Shown here one piece after another: positions 15,903 through 23,491 of a DNA stretch of 23,596 nucleotides. How positions within the stretch are numbered: the first letter of the stretch is position 1; each line of letters starts with the position of its first letter. Under the pieces are notes generated by a model that made no database searches, was not told the origin of the DNA, and saw only the letters and a list, made by a program, of their open reading frames with translations. The position numbers were made by a program, and so were the translations under genes. This DNA is from Neofamilia sp964346535. GTDB taxonomy: Bacteria > Bacillota > Clostridia > Tissierellales > Peptoniphilaceae. Location: positions 1 through 23,596 of the forward strand of contig CAYFUN010000022.1 of the NCBI GenBank assembly GCA_964346535.1, in the 5' to 3' direction.

Positions 15903-17444
15903 ATGACAAGTAAAAATAATATGCTTATAATTTTAGATGGCCTAGGTCTAGGAAAAGACTATGAGGGCAATGCCTTTTATTTGGCAAAGACTCCAACAAT
16001 AGATAGACTTTTTCAAGCCTATCCAACTAGTCAACTTGTAGCCAGTGGCGAAGGCGTAGGTCTACCAGCTGGCCAAATGGGAAACTCAGAAGTTGGTCAT
16101 TTAAATATTGGAGCAGGAAGAATAATATATCAAAACCTTTTAAAAATAAATAATGCAATTAGAGACAAGTCTATTTATCAAAACGTAGTTTTGCAAGATG
16201 CAATTTTAAAGGCCAAGGAAACAAATAAGGCCCTACATTTAATTGGACTTTTAAGCCAAGGTGGAGTTCACTCCCACCAAGACCATCTCTTTGCCTTAAT
16301 GGACATGGCCAAGGAAAGTGGGCTAAATAAAGTTTATATCCATGTGATTTTAGACGGCAGAGATGTATCGCCTTATGCAGGAGCTGAATCAATTAAGGCC
16401 TTAGAAGAAAAAATTAAAGAATTAGATTTAGGCCAAATAGCCACTGTAGCTGGCAGATACTATGCCATGGATAGAGACAAAAACTGGGCCAGAACAGAAG
16501 AAGCCTATAATAAAATAGTTGAAGGATCAGGAGATCCTATTGACGACCTAGACCTTTATATAAAAAATTCCTATGCCAATAATATTACAGATGAGTTTAT
16601 TGTTCCTAAGACTTTAAAAGGCTACCATGGAATGGAAGATGGCGACTCAGTAATATTTTATAACTTTAGACCAGACAGGGCCAGACAACTAACTTGGGCA
16701 TTAATGAACAAGGACTTTGATGGCTTTGAAAGAAAGAGGCAACTTGCATTAAATTATGTGACTATGACAGAATACGATAAGAACATTACAAATGTAAGCA
16801 TTGCCTTTAAAGAAGAGATACCAAAAAACACCATGGGAGAATATATATCTTCTCTAGGTTTAAAACAACTGAGAATAGCAGAAACTGAAAAGTTTGCCCA
16901 TGTAACTTATTTCTTTAATGGAGGTAGGGAGCTTCCTTTTGAAGGAGAGGACAGAATTTTAGTTCCATCTCCTAAGGTTGCAACCTTTGATTTGCAGCCT
17001 GAAATGTCTGCTTATGAAGTTACAGATAAGGTAGTGGCAGCCATTGATGAAGAAAAGTACAATCTAATAGTTTTAAACTTTGCAAATTGCGATATGGTTG
17101 GTCATACAGGAGTGATTCCAGCAGCAGTCAAAGCAGTTGAAACAGTAGATTATAACCTAAATAGGGTACTAACAAAACTAAAAGAAAAAAATGGCCAAGC
17201 CTTAATTACAGCTGACCATGGAAATTGTGAATTAATGTTAGATGATAAAAAAATGCCAGTAACTAGTCACACAACAAATCCAGTTCCACTAATTTTATTT
17301 AATTATGATGAAGATGTAAGTCTAAAATTTGGAGGCAGACTTTGTGACTTGTCACCAACACTTTTAGCTATGATGGACCTGGACCAACCAGAAGAAATGA
17401 CTGGCAATAGTTTACTTGAGAAAGGAAGAGATAAAAATGAGTAG
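15903..17444 (+). CDS. gpmI: 2,3-bisphosphoglycerate-independent phosphoglycerate mutase GpmI
   Basis: This metal-dependent (usually Mn2+) enzyme isomerises 3-phosphoglycerate and 2-phosphoglycerate through a phosphoserine. The 513-residue length matches the family. The metal Asp12 lies in ILDGLG. The phosphoacceptor Ser62 is in MGNSEVGHLNIGAGR. RYYAMDRDKNW and YNFRPDRARQ are conserved substrate parts, and metal ligands occur in NFANCDMVGHTG and TADHGNCE. The 5' end is close behind tpi, with GAGG in the end of tpi as a weak ribosome site. The stop lies 8 bases inside eno, so the two genes are coupled by overlap. Long reading frames on the opposite strand here are side effects and not genes. 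Confidence 0.97.
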   Translation: MTSKNNMLIILDGLGLGKDYEGNAFYLAKTPTIDRLFQAYPTSQLVASGEGVGLPAGQMGNSEVGHLNIGAGRIIYQNLLKINNAIRDKSIYQNVVLQDAILKAKETNKALHLIGLLSQGGVHSHQDHLFALMDMAKESGLNKVYIHVILDGRDVSPYAGAESIKALEEKIKELDLGQIATVAGRYYAMDRDKNWARTEEAYNKIVEGSGDPIDDLDLYIKNSYANNITDEFIVPKTLKGYHGMEDGDSVIFYNFRPDRARQLTWALMNKDFDGFERKRQLALNYVTMTEYDKNITNVSIAFKEEIPKNTMGEYISSLGLKQLRIAETEKFAHVTYFFNGGRELPFEGEDRILVPSPKVATFDLQPEMSAYEVTDKVVAAIDEEKYNLIVLNFANCDMVGHTGVIPAAVKAVETVDYNLNRVLTKLKEKNGQALITADHGNCELMLDDKKMPVTSHTTNPVPLILFNYDEDVSLKFGGRLCDLSPTLLAMMDLDQPEEMTGNSLLEKGRDKNE

Positions 17445-18726
17445 TATAATTGAAGTTTACGCTAGAGAAGTCCTAGACTCTAGAGGCAATCCAACAGTTG
17501 AAGTTGAAGTTTATACAGAAGATGGAGCCTTTGGAAGAGCCATCGTTCCATCAGGAGCATCTACAGGAGCCCACGAAGCAGTAGAGCTTAGAGACGGAGA
17601 TAAGAGCAGATATTTAGGCAAGGGAGTTAGCACAGCAGTTAATAATGTTAATGAACTAATTGGACCTGAAATTGTTGGCTTTGACGTTTGTGACCAACTA
17701 GTAATTGACAAAACTCTAATAGACCTAGATGGAACTGAAAACAAGGGCAAACTTGGAGCCAATGCAATTCTAGGAGTTTCAATGGCAGTAGCAAGGGCGG
17801 CAGCCGATGAACTTGGTATGCCATTATATGCCTATATAGGTGGACCAAATGCAAAAAATCTTCCAACACCAATGATGAATATCTTAAATGGTGGAGAACA
17901 TGCTGACAACAATGTAGATATCCAAGAATTTATGATTATGCCAGTCGGAGCAGGATCTTTTAAAGAAGCCCTAAGAACTTGTGCAGAAATCTTCCACAAT
18001 CTAAAGGCAGTTTTAAAAGCCAAGGGATTAAGTACATCTGTTGGCGATGAGGGTGGTTTCGCGCCAAACCTATCTTCAAATGAAGAAGCCCTAAAGACAA
18101 TTGTAGAAGCCATAGAAAAAGCAGGCTACAAAGCAGGAGACCAAGTAAAAATTGCCTTGGACGTAGCAGCAACAGAACTTTATGACAAAGAAAGAAAAAT
18201 CTATACTATAAAAAGTGAAGGCAAAGAATTAACATCAGATGAAATGATAGCCTGGTATGAAGACCTAGTTTCTAAATATCCAATAATTTCAATTGAAGAC
18301 GGCCTAGACGAAGACGATTGGGACGGTTGGAAAAAACTTACAGAAAAACTTGGTGATAAAATTCAAATAGTTGGAGACGACTTATTTGTTACTAATGTTA
18401 AAAGACTAGAAAAGGGTATAGAAAATTCAATTGCAAACTCCATTCTTATAAAGTTAAATCAAATTGGAACAATAACAGAAACCCTAGATGCAATTGAGCT
18501 TGCAAAGAGACACGGCTATACAGCTGTAATATCTCATAGGTCAGGTGAAACTGAAGATACGACAATTGCCGACCTAGTTGTAGCTACAAATGCTGGCCAA
18601 ATTAAAACTGGAGCCCCATCAAGAACAGATAGGGTTGCTAAATACAACCAACTTCTAAGAATAGAAGACGAACTTTATGGAGTATCTCAGTACAGAGGAA
18701 GCGATAATTTCTATAACTTAAAATAA
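17437..18726 (+). CDS. eno: Enolase
   Basis: Enolase dehydrates 2-phosphoglycerate to phosphoenolpyruvate using magnesium. The 429-residue protein is of family length. It has AREVLDSRGNPTVEVEV (9-25), SGASTGAHEAVELRD, the metal/catalytic Glu segment SVGDEGGFAPN, SIEDGLDEDDW, GDDLFVTN, the catalytic-Lys segment LIKLNQIGT and SHRSGETEDTTIADL. I start it at the ATG at 17437, eight bases before gpmI stops, because GGAAGAG (17424-17430) sits correctly. An upstream TTG at 17416 would add seven residues over that ribosome site. It is the last gene of the operon, and a terminator follows within 30 bases. Confidence 0.98.
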   Translation: MSSIIEVYAREVLDSRGNPTVEVEVYTEDGAFGRAIVPSGASTGAHEAVELRDGDKSRYLGKGVSTAVNNVNELIGPEIVGFDVCDQLVIDKTLIDLDGTENKGKLGANAILGVSMAVARAAADELGMPLYAYIGGPNAKNLPTPMMNILNGGEHADNNVDIQEFMIMPVGAGSFKEALRTCAEIFHNLKAVLKAKGLSTSVGDEGGFAPNLSSNEEALKTIVEAIEKAGYKAGDQVKIALDVAATELYDKERKIYTIKSEGKELTSDEMIAWYEDLVSKYPIISIEDGLDEDDWDGWKKLTEKLGDKIQIVGDDLFVTNVKRLEKGIENSIANSILIKLNQIGTITETLDAIELAKRHGYTAVISHRSGETEDTTIADLVVATNAGQIKTGAPSRTDRVAKYNQLLRIEDELYGVSQYRGSDNFYNLK

Positions 18727-18752
18727 AGATTAAATTCAAAAAGTATACTTTT

Positions 18753-18786
18753 AAACACAGGTGGATAATTTCTGCCTGTGTTTTTT
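18753..18786 (+). terminator. Intrinsic terminator of the glycolytic operon
   Basis: A 9-bp stem AAACACAGG (18753-18761) pairs with CCTGTGTTT (18775-18783) across a 13-base loop. It runs into six T residues (18781-18786). It lies 26 bases after the eno stop and ends the operon before the separately promoted transporter. Confidence 0.85.
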
Positions 18787-18808
18787 GCATGCAATTAAGA
18801 AGCCTATG

Positions 18809-18846
18809 ACCTGCCAAACATTTTTTTACCTGCAAAAGTGTTTTTT
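18809..18846. repeat. Two 19-bp direct repeats abutting the transporter promoter
   Basis: Two copies of a unit beginning ACCTGC (18809 and 18828), each with an A-run and then a T-run, lie head to tail with a 19-base period. They are about 65-80% alike, and the second ends four bases before the -35. They may bind a regulator or act as bent AT-rich DNA upstream of the promoter. Confidence 0.5.
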
Positions 18847-18849
18847 CAA

Positions 18850-18878
18850 TTGAATATTTTAAAATAAAATGGTATAAT
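18850..18878 (+). promoter_or_regulatory. Promoter of the TAXI-TRAP transporter genes
   Basis: The -35 is TTGAAT (18850-18855) and the -10 is a perfect TATAAT (18873-18878), with a 17-base spacer and TG just upstream of the -10. Transcription should start near 18885, giving a leader of about 59 bases before the receptor start codon. Confidence 0.9.
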
Positions 18879-18887
18879 CAACTTAAG

Positions 18888-18901
18888 TGAAAAGCTTTTC
18901 C
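18888..18901. promoter_or_regulatory. cre-like palindrome just after the transporter promoter
   Basis: TGAAAAGCTTTTCC resembles the CcpA catabolite site TGAAANCGNTTTCA, but its central CG is swapped to GC, which weakens the match. It lies at about +4 to +17, where a bound protein would block transcription. Flanking CTTA and TAAG (18882-18885 and 18902-18905) extend it as a possible hairpin. Confidence 0.35.
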
Positions 18902-18943
18902 TAAGAAAGGCTAATTAGCAATTATACATTAGGAGGTATTTTT

Positions 18944-19936
18944 ATGAAAAGAAATAGTAAATTAGCGTTATTATTAGTATTAGTAATGCTAGCAACAGTT
19001 TTTGTAGCTTGTAATAAGCAAGGGGGCGAAGCAGGCTCTGAAGGTTCTAAAGAATCTGGCGGAACTCAAAACATTATTATGGCTACAGGTGGTACAACAG
19101 GTACATACTACTCATTAGGTGGTACCTTAGCTCAAATTATGAACTCAAATGCAGAAGGTGTTAATGTTACTGCTCAATCTACTGGTGCTTCAGTAGAAAA
19201 TGTTAGACTACTAGCAACTGGTGATGCAGAACTAGCTACTCTTCAAAACGACGTATTAGACTATGCTTATACTGGTACAGAATTATTTGATTCTAAAATT
19301 GAAAACGTTAGAGCAGTTGCATCTCTATATCCAGAAATTATCCAAATCGTTGGTAGAGAAGACATTAAAACTCTTGAAGACCTTAAGGGTAAAAAAGTTT
19401 CAGTAGGTGCAGCAGGATCTGGTACAGAAGCAAATGCTAGACAAATTCTTGCAGCAGCTGGAATAACTTATGATGATATTTCAAAGTTTGACCTTTCTTT
19501 CTCAGAATCAGCTGACGCTTTTAAAGATGGTCAAATTGATGCTTTCTTTGTAACAGCAGGTATTCCAAATGCATCTATCCAAGATATTACAGCTCAACAT
19601 AAGATTTCAATAATTGATATTCCAGCTGAAGTTGCTCAATCAGTAATAGCAGACTATCCATTCTACATTGAATTTACAATACCAGCTGAAACATATCCAG
19701 GCCTAGAAGAAGATATTAACACTGTAGCAGTACTTGCAGTACTAGCAACTAATGCTGAAGAATCAGAAGAAACAATTTATAACATTACTAAGGCTCTATA
19801 CGAAAACTTAGACGACCTAGCAAATTCTCATGCAAAAGGTAAAGAAATTATGTTAGAAAAAGCAGCTGATGGTATTTCAATTCCATTCCATCCAGGTGCA
19901 GAAAAATATTTAAAAGAAGCAGGCGTTTTAAAATAA
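18944..19936 (+). CDS. TAXI-family TRAP transporter substrate-binding lipoprotein
   Basis: This is the extracytoplasmic receptor of a TRAP transporter, the class that takes up organic acids or amino-acid-like substrates with a sodium or proton gradient. The 330-residue protein has a lipoprotein signal with basic MKR, a hydrophobic core and a lipobox ending at Cys23 (VFVAC). The residue before -2 is Phe, less usual than Leu. A Gly/Ser/Glu-rich linker follows, then the TAXI domain starting IIMATGGTTGTYYSLGGTLAQIMN, with VSVGAAGSGTEANARQILAA further on. Ribosome site AGGAGGT is at 18931-18937. A hairpin after the gene should give it excess over the permease, as is usual for receptors. Substrate cannot be assigned; TAXI receptors often bind glutamate-like or other carboxylate substrates. 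Confidence 0.95.
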   Translation: MKRNSKLALLLVLVMLATVFVACNKQGGEAGSEGSKESGGTQNIIMATGGTTGTYYSLGGTLAQIMNSNAEGVNVTAQSTGASVENVRLLATGDAELATLQNDVLDYAYTGTELFDSKIENVRAVASLYPEIIQIVGREDIKTLEDLKGKKVSVGAAGSGTEANARQILAAAGITYDDISKFDLSFSESADAFKDGQIDAFFVTAGIPNASIQDITAQHKISIIDIPAEVAQSVIADYPFYIEFTIPAETYPGLEEDINTVAVLAVLATNAEESEETIYNITKALYENLDDLANSHAKGKEIMLEKAADGISIPFHPGAEKYLKEAGVLK

Positions 19937-19945
19937 AATCAACTT

Positions 19946-19979
19946 TAAGGGCTAGTGGACTAGCTAGCCCTTATTTTTT
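19946..19979 (+). terminator. Terminator-like hairpin after the TAXI receptor gene
   Basis: A 10-bp stem (19946-19955 with 19964-19973), closed by an 8-base loop, is followed by six T residues (19974-19979). Only about 20 bases separate it from the DUF1850 gene, which has no visible promoter. It is therefore likely a partial terminator that lowers downstream expression. Confidence 0.87.
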
Positions 19980-19998
19980 ACATTTTAAGGCAAGATAA

Positions 19999-20508
19999 AT
20001 GAAAAAACTACTTAGTCTTTTTTTATTAATATTACTTTTGTTTTTGCCTATCTTTAACAAATTCACAATAACTAATGGATCTACAAATAATTTAGTATTT
20101 GTAGGTGGCTTAAAAGATTTTGAAAATTTTGATGTTGACTTTACCCATTCTGTAAATAAAACTCCAGTAAAGGAATTTTATAAGATAGTAGATAGGAGTT
20201 TTAATCTTTATAAGGCGGAATTTTCTTCGTATGGAGCTGGTATGTCTGATGGAAATGACTTAGACAAGGCCAAAATTTCCCATGGAGAAAACAATGAGAT
20301 TTACTTAGATTTAGATGAAGGTTTTGAAATTATTACCTATTATGTAGGAACTGTAGCAGATCACAGACTAAATTATAAAGATAAAACAATTCACTTTAAT
20401 CAACTTTTAAAGGCTCAAAGTCCTGCCGTTTTACAAGTAAAAAAAGTTTCAATATATGAAATATTAAAGGCAAATGTACTTAAAAATATTATTAGTAAAA
20501 ATAGTTAG
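19999..20508 (+). CDS. DUF1850 domain protein of the TRAP operon
   Basis: The 169-residue protein has an N-terminal hydrophobic segment (about residues 3-18, LLSLFLLILLLFLP), then a soluble part. That part reads FTHSVNKTPVKEFYKI near residues 50-65 and FSSYGAGMSDGND near residues 75-90, with a second charged region. The THS(V)xxxPVxE pattern and its place between a TAXI receptor and a fused TRAP permease match the DUF1850 family, which often rides in TAXI operons. It is probably membrane-anchored, with the domain outside the cytoplasm. Its function is unknown; a role in assembly or receptor interaction is only inferred from the gene order. Its ribosome site (AAGG, 19987-19990) is weak. The start choice is clear because no earlier start codon follows the hairpin. 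Confidence 0.82.
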   Translation: MKKLLSLFLLILLLFLPIFNKFTITNGSTNNLVFVGGLKDFENFDVDFTHSVNKTPVKEFYKIVDRSFNLYKAEFSSYGAGMSDGNDLDKAKISHGENNEIYLDLDEGFEIITYYVGTVADHRLNYKDKTIHFNQLLKAQSPAVLQVKKVSIYEILKANVLKNIISKNS

Positions 20509-20531
20509 ACCTTATTAAAAAAGGAGAAAAT

Positions 20532-22502
20532 ATGAGTAAAAAAGATTTAGATAAGAAAAATTCAATTCCTCCTGAAGCTGAAACAGAGGGCATGACTCAA
20601 GAGGAATTAGATGATTTTTTATCTTCTATAGACAAGGAATCTTCTTATAGAAGACTTGAAGGCTGGCAAAATAAGCTGGTAATTTTTATTGCAATAGCTT
20701 TTTCTGTCTTCCAATTATATACATCTATTTTTGGAATGTTACCAGCCCAAAAACAAAGAAACATTCACCTTTGCTTTGTTTTTGTATTAGCTTACTTAAT
20801 GTATCCAGGAACTTCTAAAGGTAACAAGAAGAAGTTTGGAGTAATTGATATTATTTTTGCAGTTTTGGGAGCAGCAGCTACCCTTTATTCTGTTGTTAAC
20901 TACGAACCACTAATTCGTAGGGCAGGTATGCAAACCCAAGTGGACATTGTATTTGGTGTTATAGGAGTAATATTAGTCCTTGAAGCTGCTAGAAGAGTAG
21001 TAGGTACACCAATAGTAGTAGTTGCATCTGTATTTTTCTTATACTGCTTTGCAGGACCTTACTTACCAGGATTTTTAAATCACAGGGGTTATTCTTTCAC
21101 TAGAGTAATTTCTCACATGTGGTTTACAACTGAAGGTATAATTGGTACACCACTAGGAGTATCATCTACCTTTGTATTCTTGTTTATATTGTTTGGATCC
21201 TTCCTCAATGAAACAGGTATAGGAGAATTCTTTATTGATATAGCCAATGCAATTGCAGGTTGGGCTAGAGGTGGTCCAGCTAAGGTATCAGTTATTTCTT
21301 CAGCTTTAATGGGAACAGTTTCTGGTTCATCAGTTGCAAATACAGTAGGAACTGGTTCATTTACTATTCCACTTATGAAAAGACTTGGCTACCATGCAGA
21401 GTTTGCTGGAGCAGTAGAAGCAGCTGCTTCAACTGGAGGCCAAATTATGCCACCTATTATGGGTGCAGCAGCTTTCTTAATGGCAGAGTTTGCAGGAGTT
21501 CCTTATAAACAAGTAGCAGCAGCTGCTATTATTCCAGCAGTACTATATTTCACAGGAATTTGGTTATCTGTTGATTTTGAAGCTAAAAAACTTGGTCTTT
21601 CTGGAATGAGTAAAGAAGAGCTTCCTAAACCAGGTAAAGTATTTAAAGAAAAAGGTCACTTAGTGTTACCATTAATTGGTATTATTTACTTCTTAGTTTC
21701 TGGAGCTACTCCACTTAGGGCAGCCCTAGCAGGTATTGTTTTATCAGTTGTAGCAGCAGCACTAAAGAAAGATACTAGACTTTCTGTAAAACAAATTTTA
21801 GGTTGCTTAGAATCAGGTGCAAAGGGCGCCCTTTCTGTTGGTGCAGCATGTGCTTGTGCTGGTATTATAGTAGGATCAGTTACTCTTACAGGACTTGGCC
21901 TAAAATTAGGTAATGGTCTTGTTGAACTAGCAGGTGGATCTCTACTTCTAACAATGGTATTTACAATGATTTCTTGTATTATCCTAGGTATGGGTATTCC
22001 AACAACTGCTAACTATGTAATTACATCTACAGTTGCAGCTCCAGCTTTAATGCAATTAGGAATTCCAACTTTAGCAGCTCACATGTTCTGCTTCTACTTT
22101 GGTATAGTAGCAGATATTACTCCACCAGTTGCCCTTGCAGCTTATGCAGGTTCTGGTATTTCAGGTGGAGACCCACTTAAGACAGGTTTCCAAGCAGTAA
22201 GACTTGCTATTGCGGCCTTCTTAATACCATATTTGTTTGTTTACAATCCAGTTATGTTATTAATTGATGCTAACTTCCTAAATATAGTTACAGTAGTAAT
22301 TTCTGCTTTAATAGGTATGGTTGGTATTTCAGCTGGTTTGTCAAGCTACTTTATAACCAATACAAATATCTTTGAAAAAATTATTTTATTAGCAGGAGGA
22401 TTTGGCCTATTAGTTCCAGGTGCAGTTACTGATATATTTGGAATTGCGGCCTTAGCAGTAGTATTCTTCTTACAAAAGATGAGAGCTAAAAAAGCAAATT
22501 AA
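20532..22502 (+). CDS. TRAP transporter permease, fused 4TM/12TM
   Basis: This is the membrane part of the TRAP transporter, fusing the small (DctQ-like, 4TM) and large (DctM-like, 12TM) subunits in one 656-residue chain, as is usual for TAXI systems. The first ~45 residues are acidic and cytoplasmic, ending near LEGWQNKL. Hydrophobic helices then alternate along the chain. Conserved DctM-type blocks include SSTFVFLFILFGSFLNETG, a glycine/serine-rich GTVSGSSVANTVGTGSF, TGGQIMPPIMGAAAF and MGIPTTANYVIT. AAGGAG lies at 20520-20525. A strong terminator follows its stop codon. The transported solute is not readable from sequence. Confidence 0.95.
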   Translation: MSKKDLDKKNSIPPEAETEGMTQEELDDFLSSIDKESSYRRLEGWQNKLVIFIAIAFSVFQLYTSIFGMLPAQKQRNIHLCFVFVLAYLMYPGTSKGNKKKFGVIDIIFAVLGAAATLYSVVNYEPLIRRAGMQTQVDIVFGVIGVILVLEAARRVVGTPIVVVASVFFLYCFAGPYLPGFLNHRGYSFTRVISHMWFTTEGIIGTPLGVSSTFVFLFILFGSFLNETGIGEFFIDIANAIAGWARGGPAKVSVISSALMGTVSGSSVANTVGTGSFTIPLMKRLGYHAEFAGAVEAAASTGGQIMPPIMGAAAFLMAEFAGVPYKQVAAAAIIPAVLYFTGIWLSVDFEAKKLGLSGMSKEELPKPGKVFKEKGHLVLPLIGIIYFLVSGATPLRAALAGIVLSVVAAALKKDTRLSVKQILGCLESGAKGALSVGAACACAGIIVGSVTLTGLGLKLGNGLVELAGGSLLLTMVFTMISCIILGMGIPTTANYVITSTVAAPALMQLGIPTLAAHMFCFYFGIVADITPPVALAAYAGSGISGGDPLKTGFQAVRLAIAAFLIPYLFVYNPVMLLIDANFLNIVTVVISALIGMVGISAGLSSYFITNTNIFEKIILLAGGFGLLVPGAVTDIFGIAALAVVFFLQKMRAKKAN

Positions 22503-22526
22503 TCCAATAGCTTATAAATCTAGATC

Positions 22527-22562
22527 AAGAAGTTAACTAATAATTTAGTTAGCTTCTTTTTT
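22527..22562 (+). terminator. Terminator of the TAXI-TRAP operon
   Basis: A long stem of about 14 bp (22527-22540 with 22545-22558, with one T-G wobble) closes on a TAAT loop and is followed by a T-run to 22562. It is the strongest hairpin in the window and separates the transporter from rpsU. Confidence 0.92.
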
Positions 22563-22637
22563 ATAAAGACAAATTTATGCTCAAGTAAAGTAAAACCTAT
22601 AAAGATTAAATAAAAATAAAAATATATAAGCATAGAC

Positions 22638-22666
22638 TTGATTATTAATGGTCGATATTGTATAAT
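22638..22666 (+). promoter_or_regulatory. Promoter of rpsU-yqeY
   Basis: TTGATT (22638-22643) and a perfect TATAAT (22661-22666) have a 17-base spacer. Transcription should start near 22673, giving a leader of about 43 bases before rpsU. The region between the previous terminator and this promoter is plain AT-rich DNA. Confidence 0.88.
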
Positions 22667-22715
22667 TTTACAGTATATTAAATACGCACTCTTTTCTACG
22701 AAGGGAGGGATTTAG

Positions 22716-22898
22716 ATGTCTGAAATTAGAGTTGGAGAAAATGAGTCATTAGACAATGCTCTTAAAAGATTCAAAAGACAATGTGCAACAAGTGGTATTC
22801 TTCGTGAAATTAGACAAAGAGAACACTACGAAAAACCTAGCGTAAAGAAAAAGAAAAAAGCTGAAGAAGCACGTAGAAAAAACCGTAGAAATCGTTAA
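22716..22898 (+). CDS. rpsU: Small ribosomal subunit protein bS21
   Basis: S21 is a small, very basic protein of the 30S platform that contacts the 3' part of 16S rRNA and helps initiation. The 60-residue length is normal. It opens with EIRVGENESLDNALKRFKRQ, has CATSGILREIRQREHYEKPS, and ends with a Lys/Arg-rich tail. Ribosome site GGGAGGG lies at 22703-22709. The gene heads a two-gene unit with yqeY, a pairing frequent in Firmicutes. Confidence 0.97.
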   Translation: MSEIRVGENESLDNALKRFKRQCATSGILREIRQREHYEKPSVKKKKKAEEARRKNRRNR

Positions 22899-22910
22899 GA
22901 AGGTGATCAC

Positions 22911-23354
22911 ATGTCTTTAAAAGAAAGACTTATGGAAGATTTAAAAACTTCCATGAAAAATAAGGACATTCTAAGAAAAAATACCATAACTATGGTAAGA
23001 GCTGCCATCAAACAAGAAGAAGTCGATAAGAGAATTGACTTAGATGATGAAGGCATTATCCAAATAATGGGTAAACAGCTCAAAGAAAAGAGAAACTCAA
23101 TTGAAGAATTCAAGAAGGGTAACAGACAAGACTTGGTAGACCAAGCTGAAGCTGAAATTGCCATCCTCCTTGAATACTTACCAAAACAATTATCTGAAGA
23201 AGAACTGACTGAAATAGTAAAAGAAGTTCTTGACCAAGGTGGATATACATCTATGAAAGACATGGGTAAAATCATGAAAGATGTAATGCCAAAGGTTCAA
23301 GGAAAAGCTGACGGCAACATGGTTAACCAAGTTGTTAGAAAAATTTTAGCCTAA
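22911..23354 (+). CDS. yqeY: GatB/YqeY domain protein
   Basis: The 147-residue protein is the stand-alone YqeY version of the tRNA-binding tail domain of the GatB subunit of Asp/Glu-tRNA amidotransferase. Seen features are SLKERLMEDLKTSMKNKD at the start, TMVRAAIKQEEVDKRI, EIAILLEYLPKQLSEEELTEIVKE and the C-terminal GKIMKDVMPKVQGKADGNMVNQVVRKIL, the last being the conserved helical segment. Its precise role is not settled; a tRNA-related or GatCAB-like function is inferred from the domain. It follows rpsU by 12 bases with an unusually long Shine-Dalgarno match, AGGTGATC (22901-22908), whose GGTGATC part reaches beyond the core into the rest of the 16S rRNA 3' end. Confidence 0.94.
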   Translation: MSLKERLMEDLKTSMKNKDILRKNTITMVRAAIKQEEVDKRIDLDDEGIIQIMGKQLKEKRNSIEEFKKGNRQDLVDQAEAEIAILLEYLPKQLSEEELTEIVKEVLDQGGYTSMKDMGKIMKDVMPKVQGKADGNMVNQVVRKILA

Positions 23355-23362
23355 TCTTCAAT

Positions 23363-23395
23363 AAGCGTAGGGTCAAATGACCTTGCGCTTTTTTT
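23363..23395 (+). terminator. Terminator after yqeY
   Basis: A 12-13-bp stem (23363-23374 with 23379-23390, two wobbles) closes on an AAAT-type loop and is followed by seven T residues (23389-23395). It ends the rpsU-yqeY unit. Confidence 0.9.
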
Positions 23396-23417
23396 ATTGG
23401 AAAAATTTAAAAATATT

Positions 23418-23436
23418 ATTGGCTATAATAGCCAAT
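23418..23436. promoter_or_regulatory. Inverted repeat over a -10-like box before the GntR gene
   Basis: ATTGGCTA-TAA-TAGCCAAT is a perfect 8-bp inverted repeat with a 3-base centre, and TATAAT (23424-23429) lies inside it. It is a likely repressor operator covering a promoter. No good -35 was found 17 bases upstream. A TTGGCT/TATGCT pair (23419 and 23442) is another possibility. Confidence 0.5.
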
Positions 23437-23445
23437 CCGTTTATG

Positions 23446-23468
23446 CTGTATATATAAAACATATACAG
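23446..23468. promoter_or_regulatory. Second inverted repeat before the GntR gene
   Basis: CTGTATAT (23446-23453) and ATATACAG (23461-23468) form an 8-bp inverted repeat with a 7-base centre. Its half-site GTATA...TATAC resembles operators of the YtrA/GntR class. It lies 24 bases before the start codon, so self-regulation is a sensible guess. Confidence 0.5.
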
Positions 23469-23491
23469 ATGTAAATAGAAATAGGTGGCTT

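Noticed and set aside
17511..18172. Long reading frames on the minus strand inside eno
   Set aside because: Their translations show no family motifs and have skewed composition. They lie wholly inside a clear enolase gene and are by-products of its codon use.
18727..18943. Sigma-54 (-24/-12) promoter for the transporter, given rpoN nearby
   Set aside because: I found no GG-N10-GC spacing in this region, and a near-consensus sigma-70 promoter is present instead.
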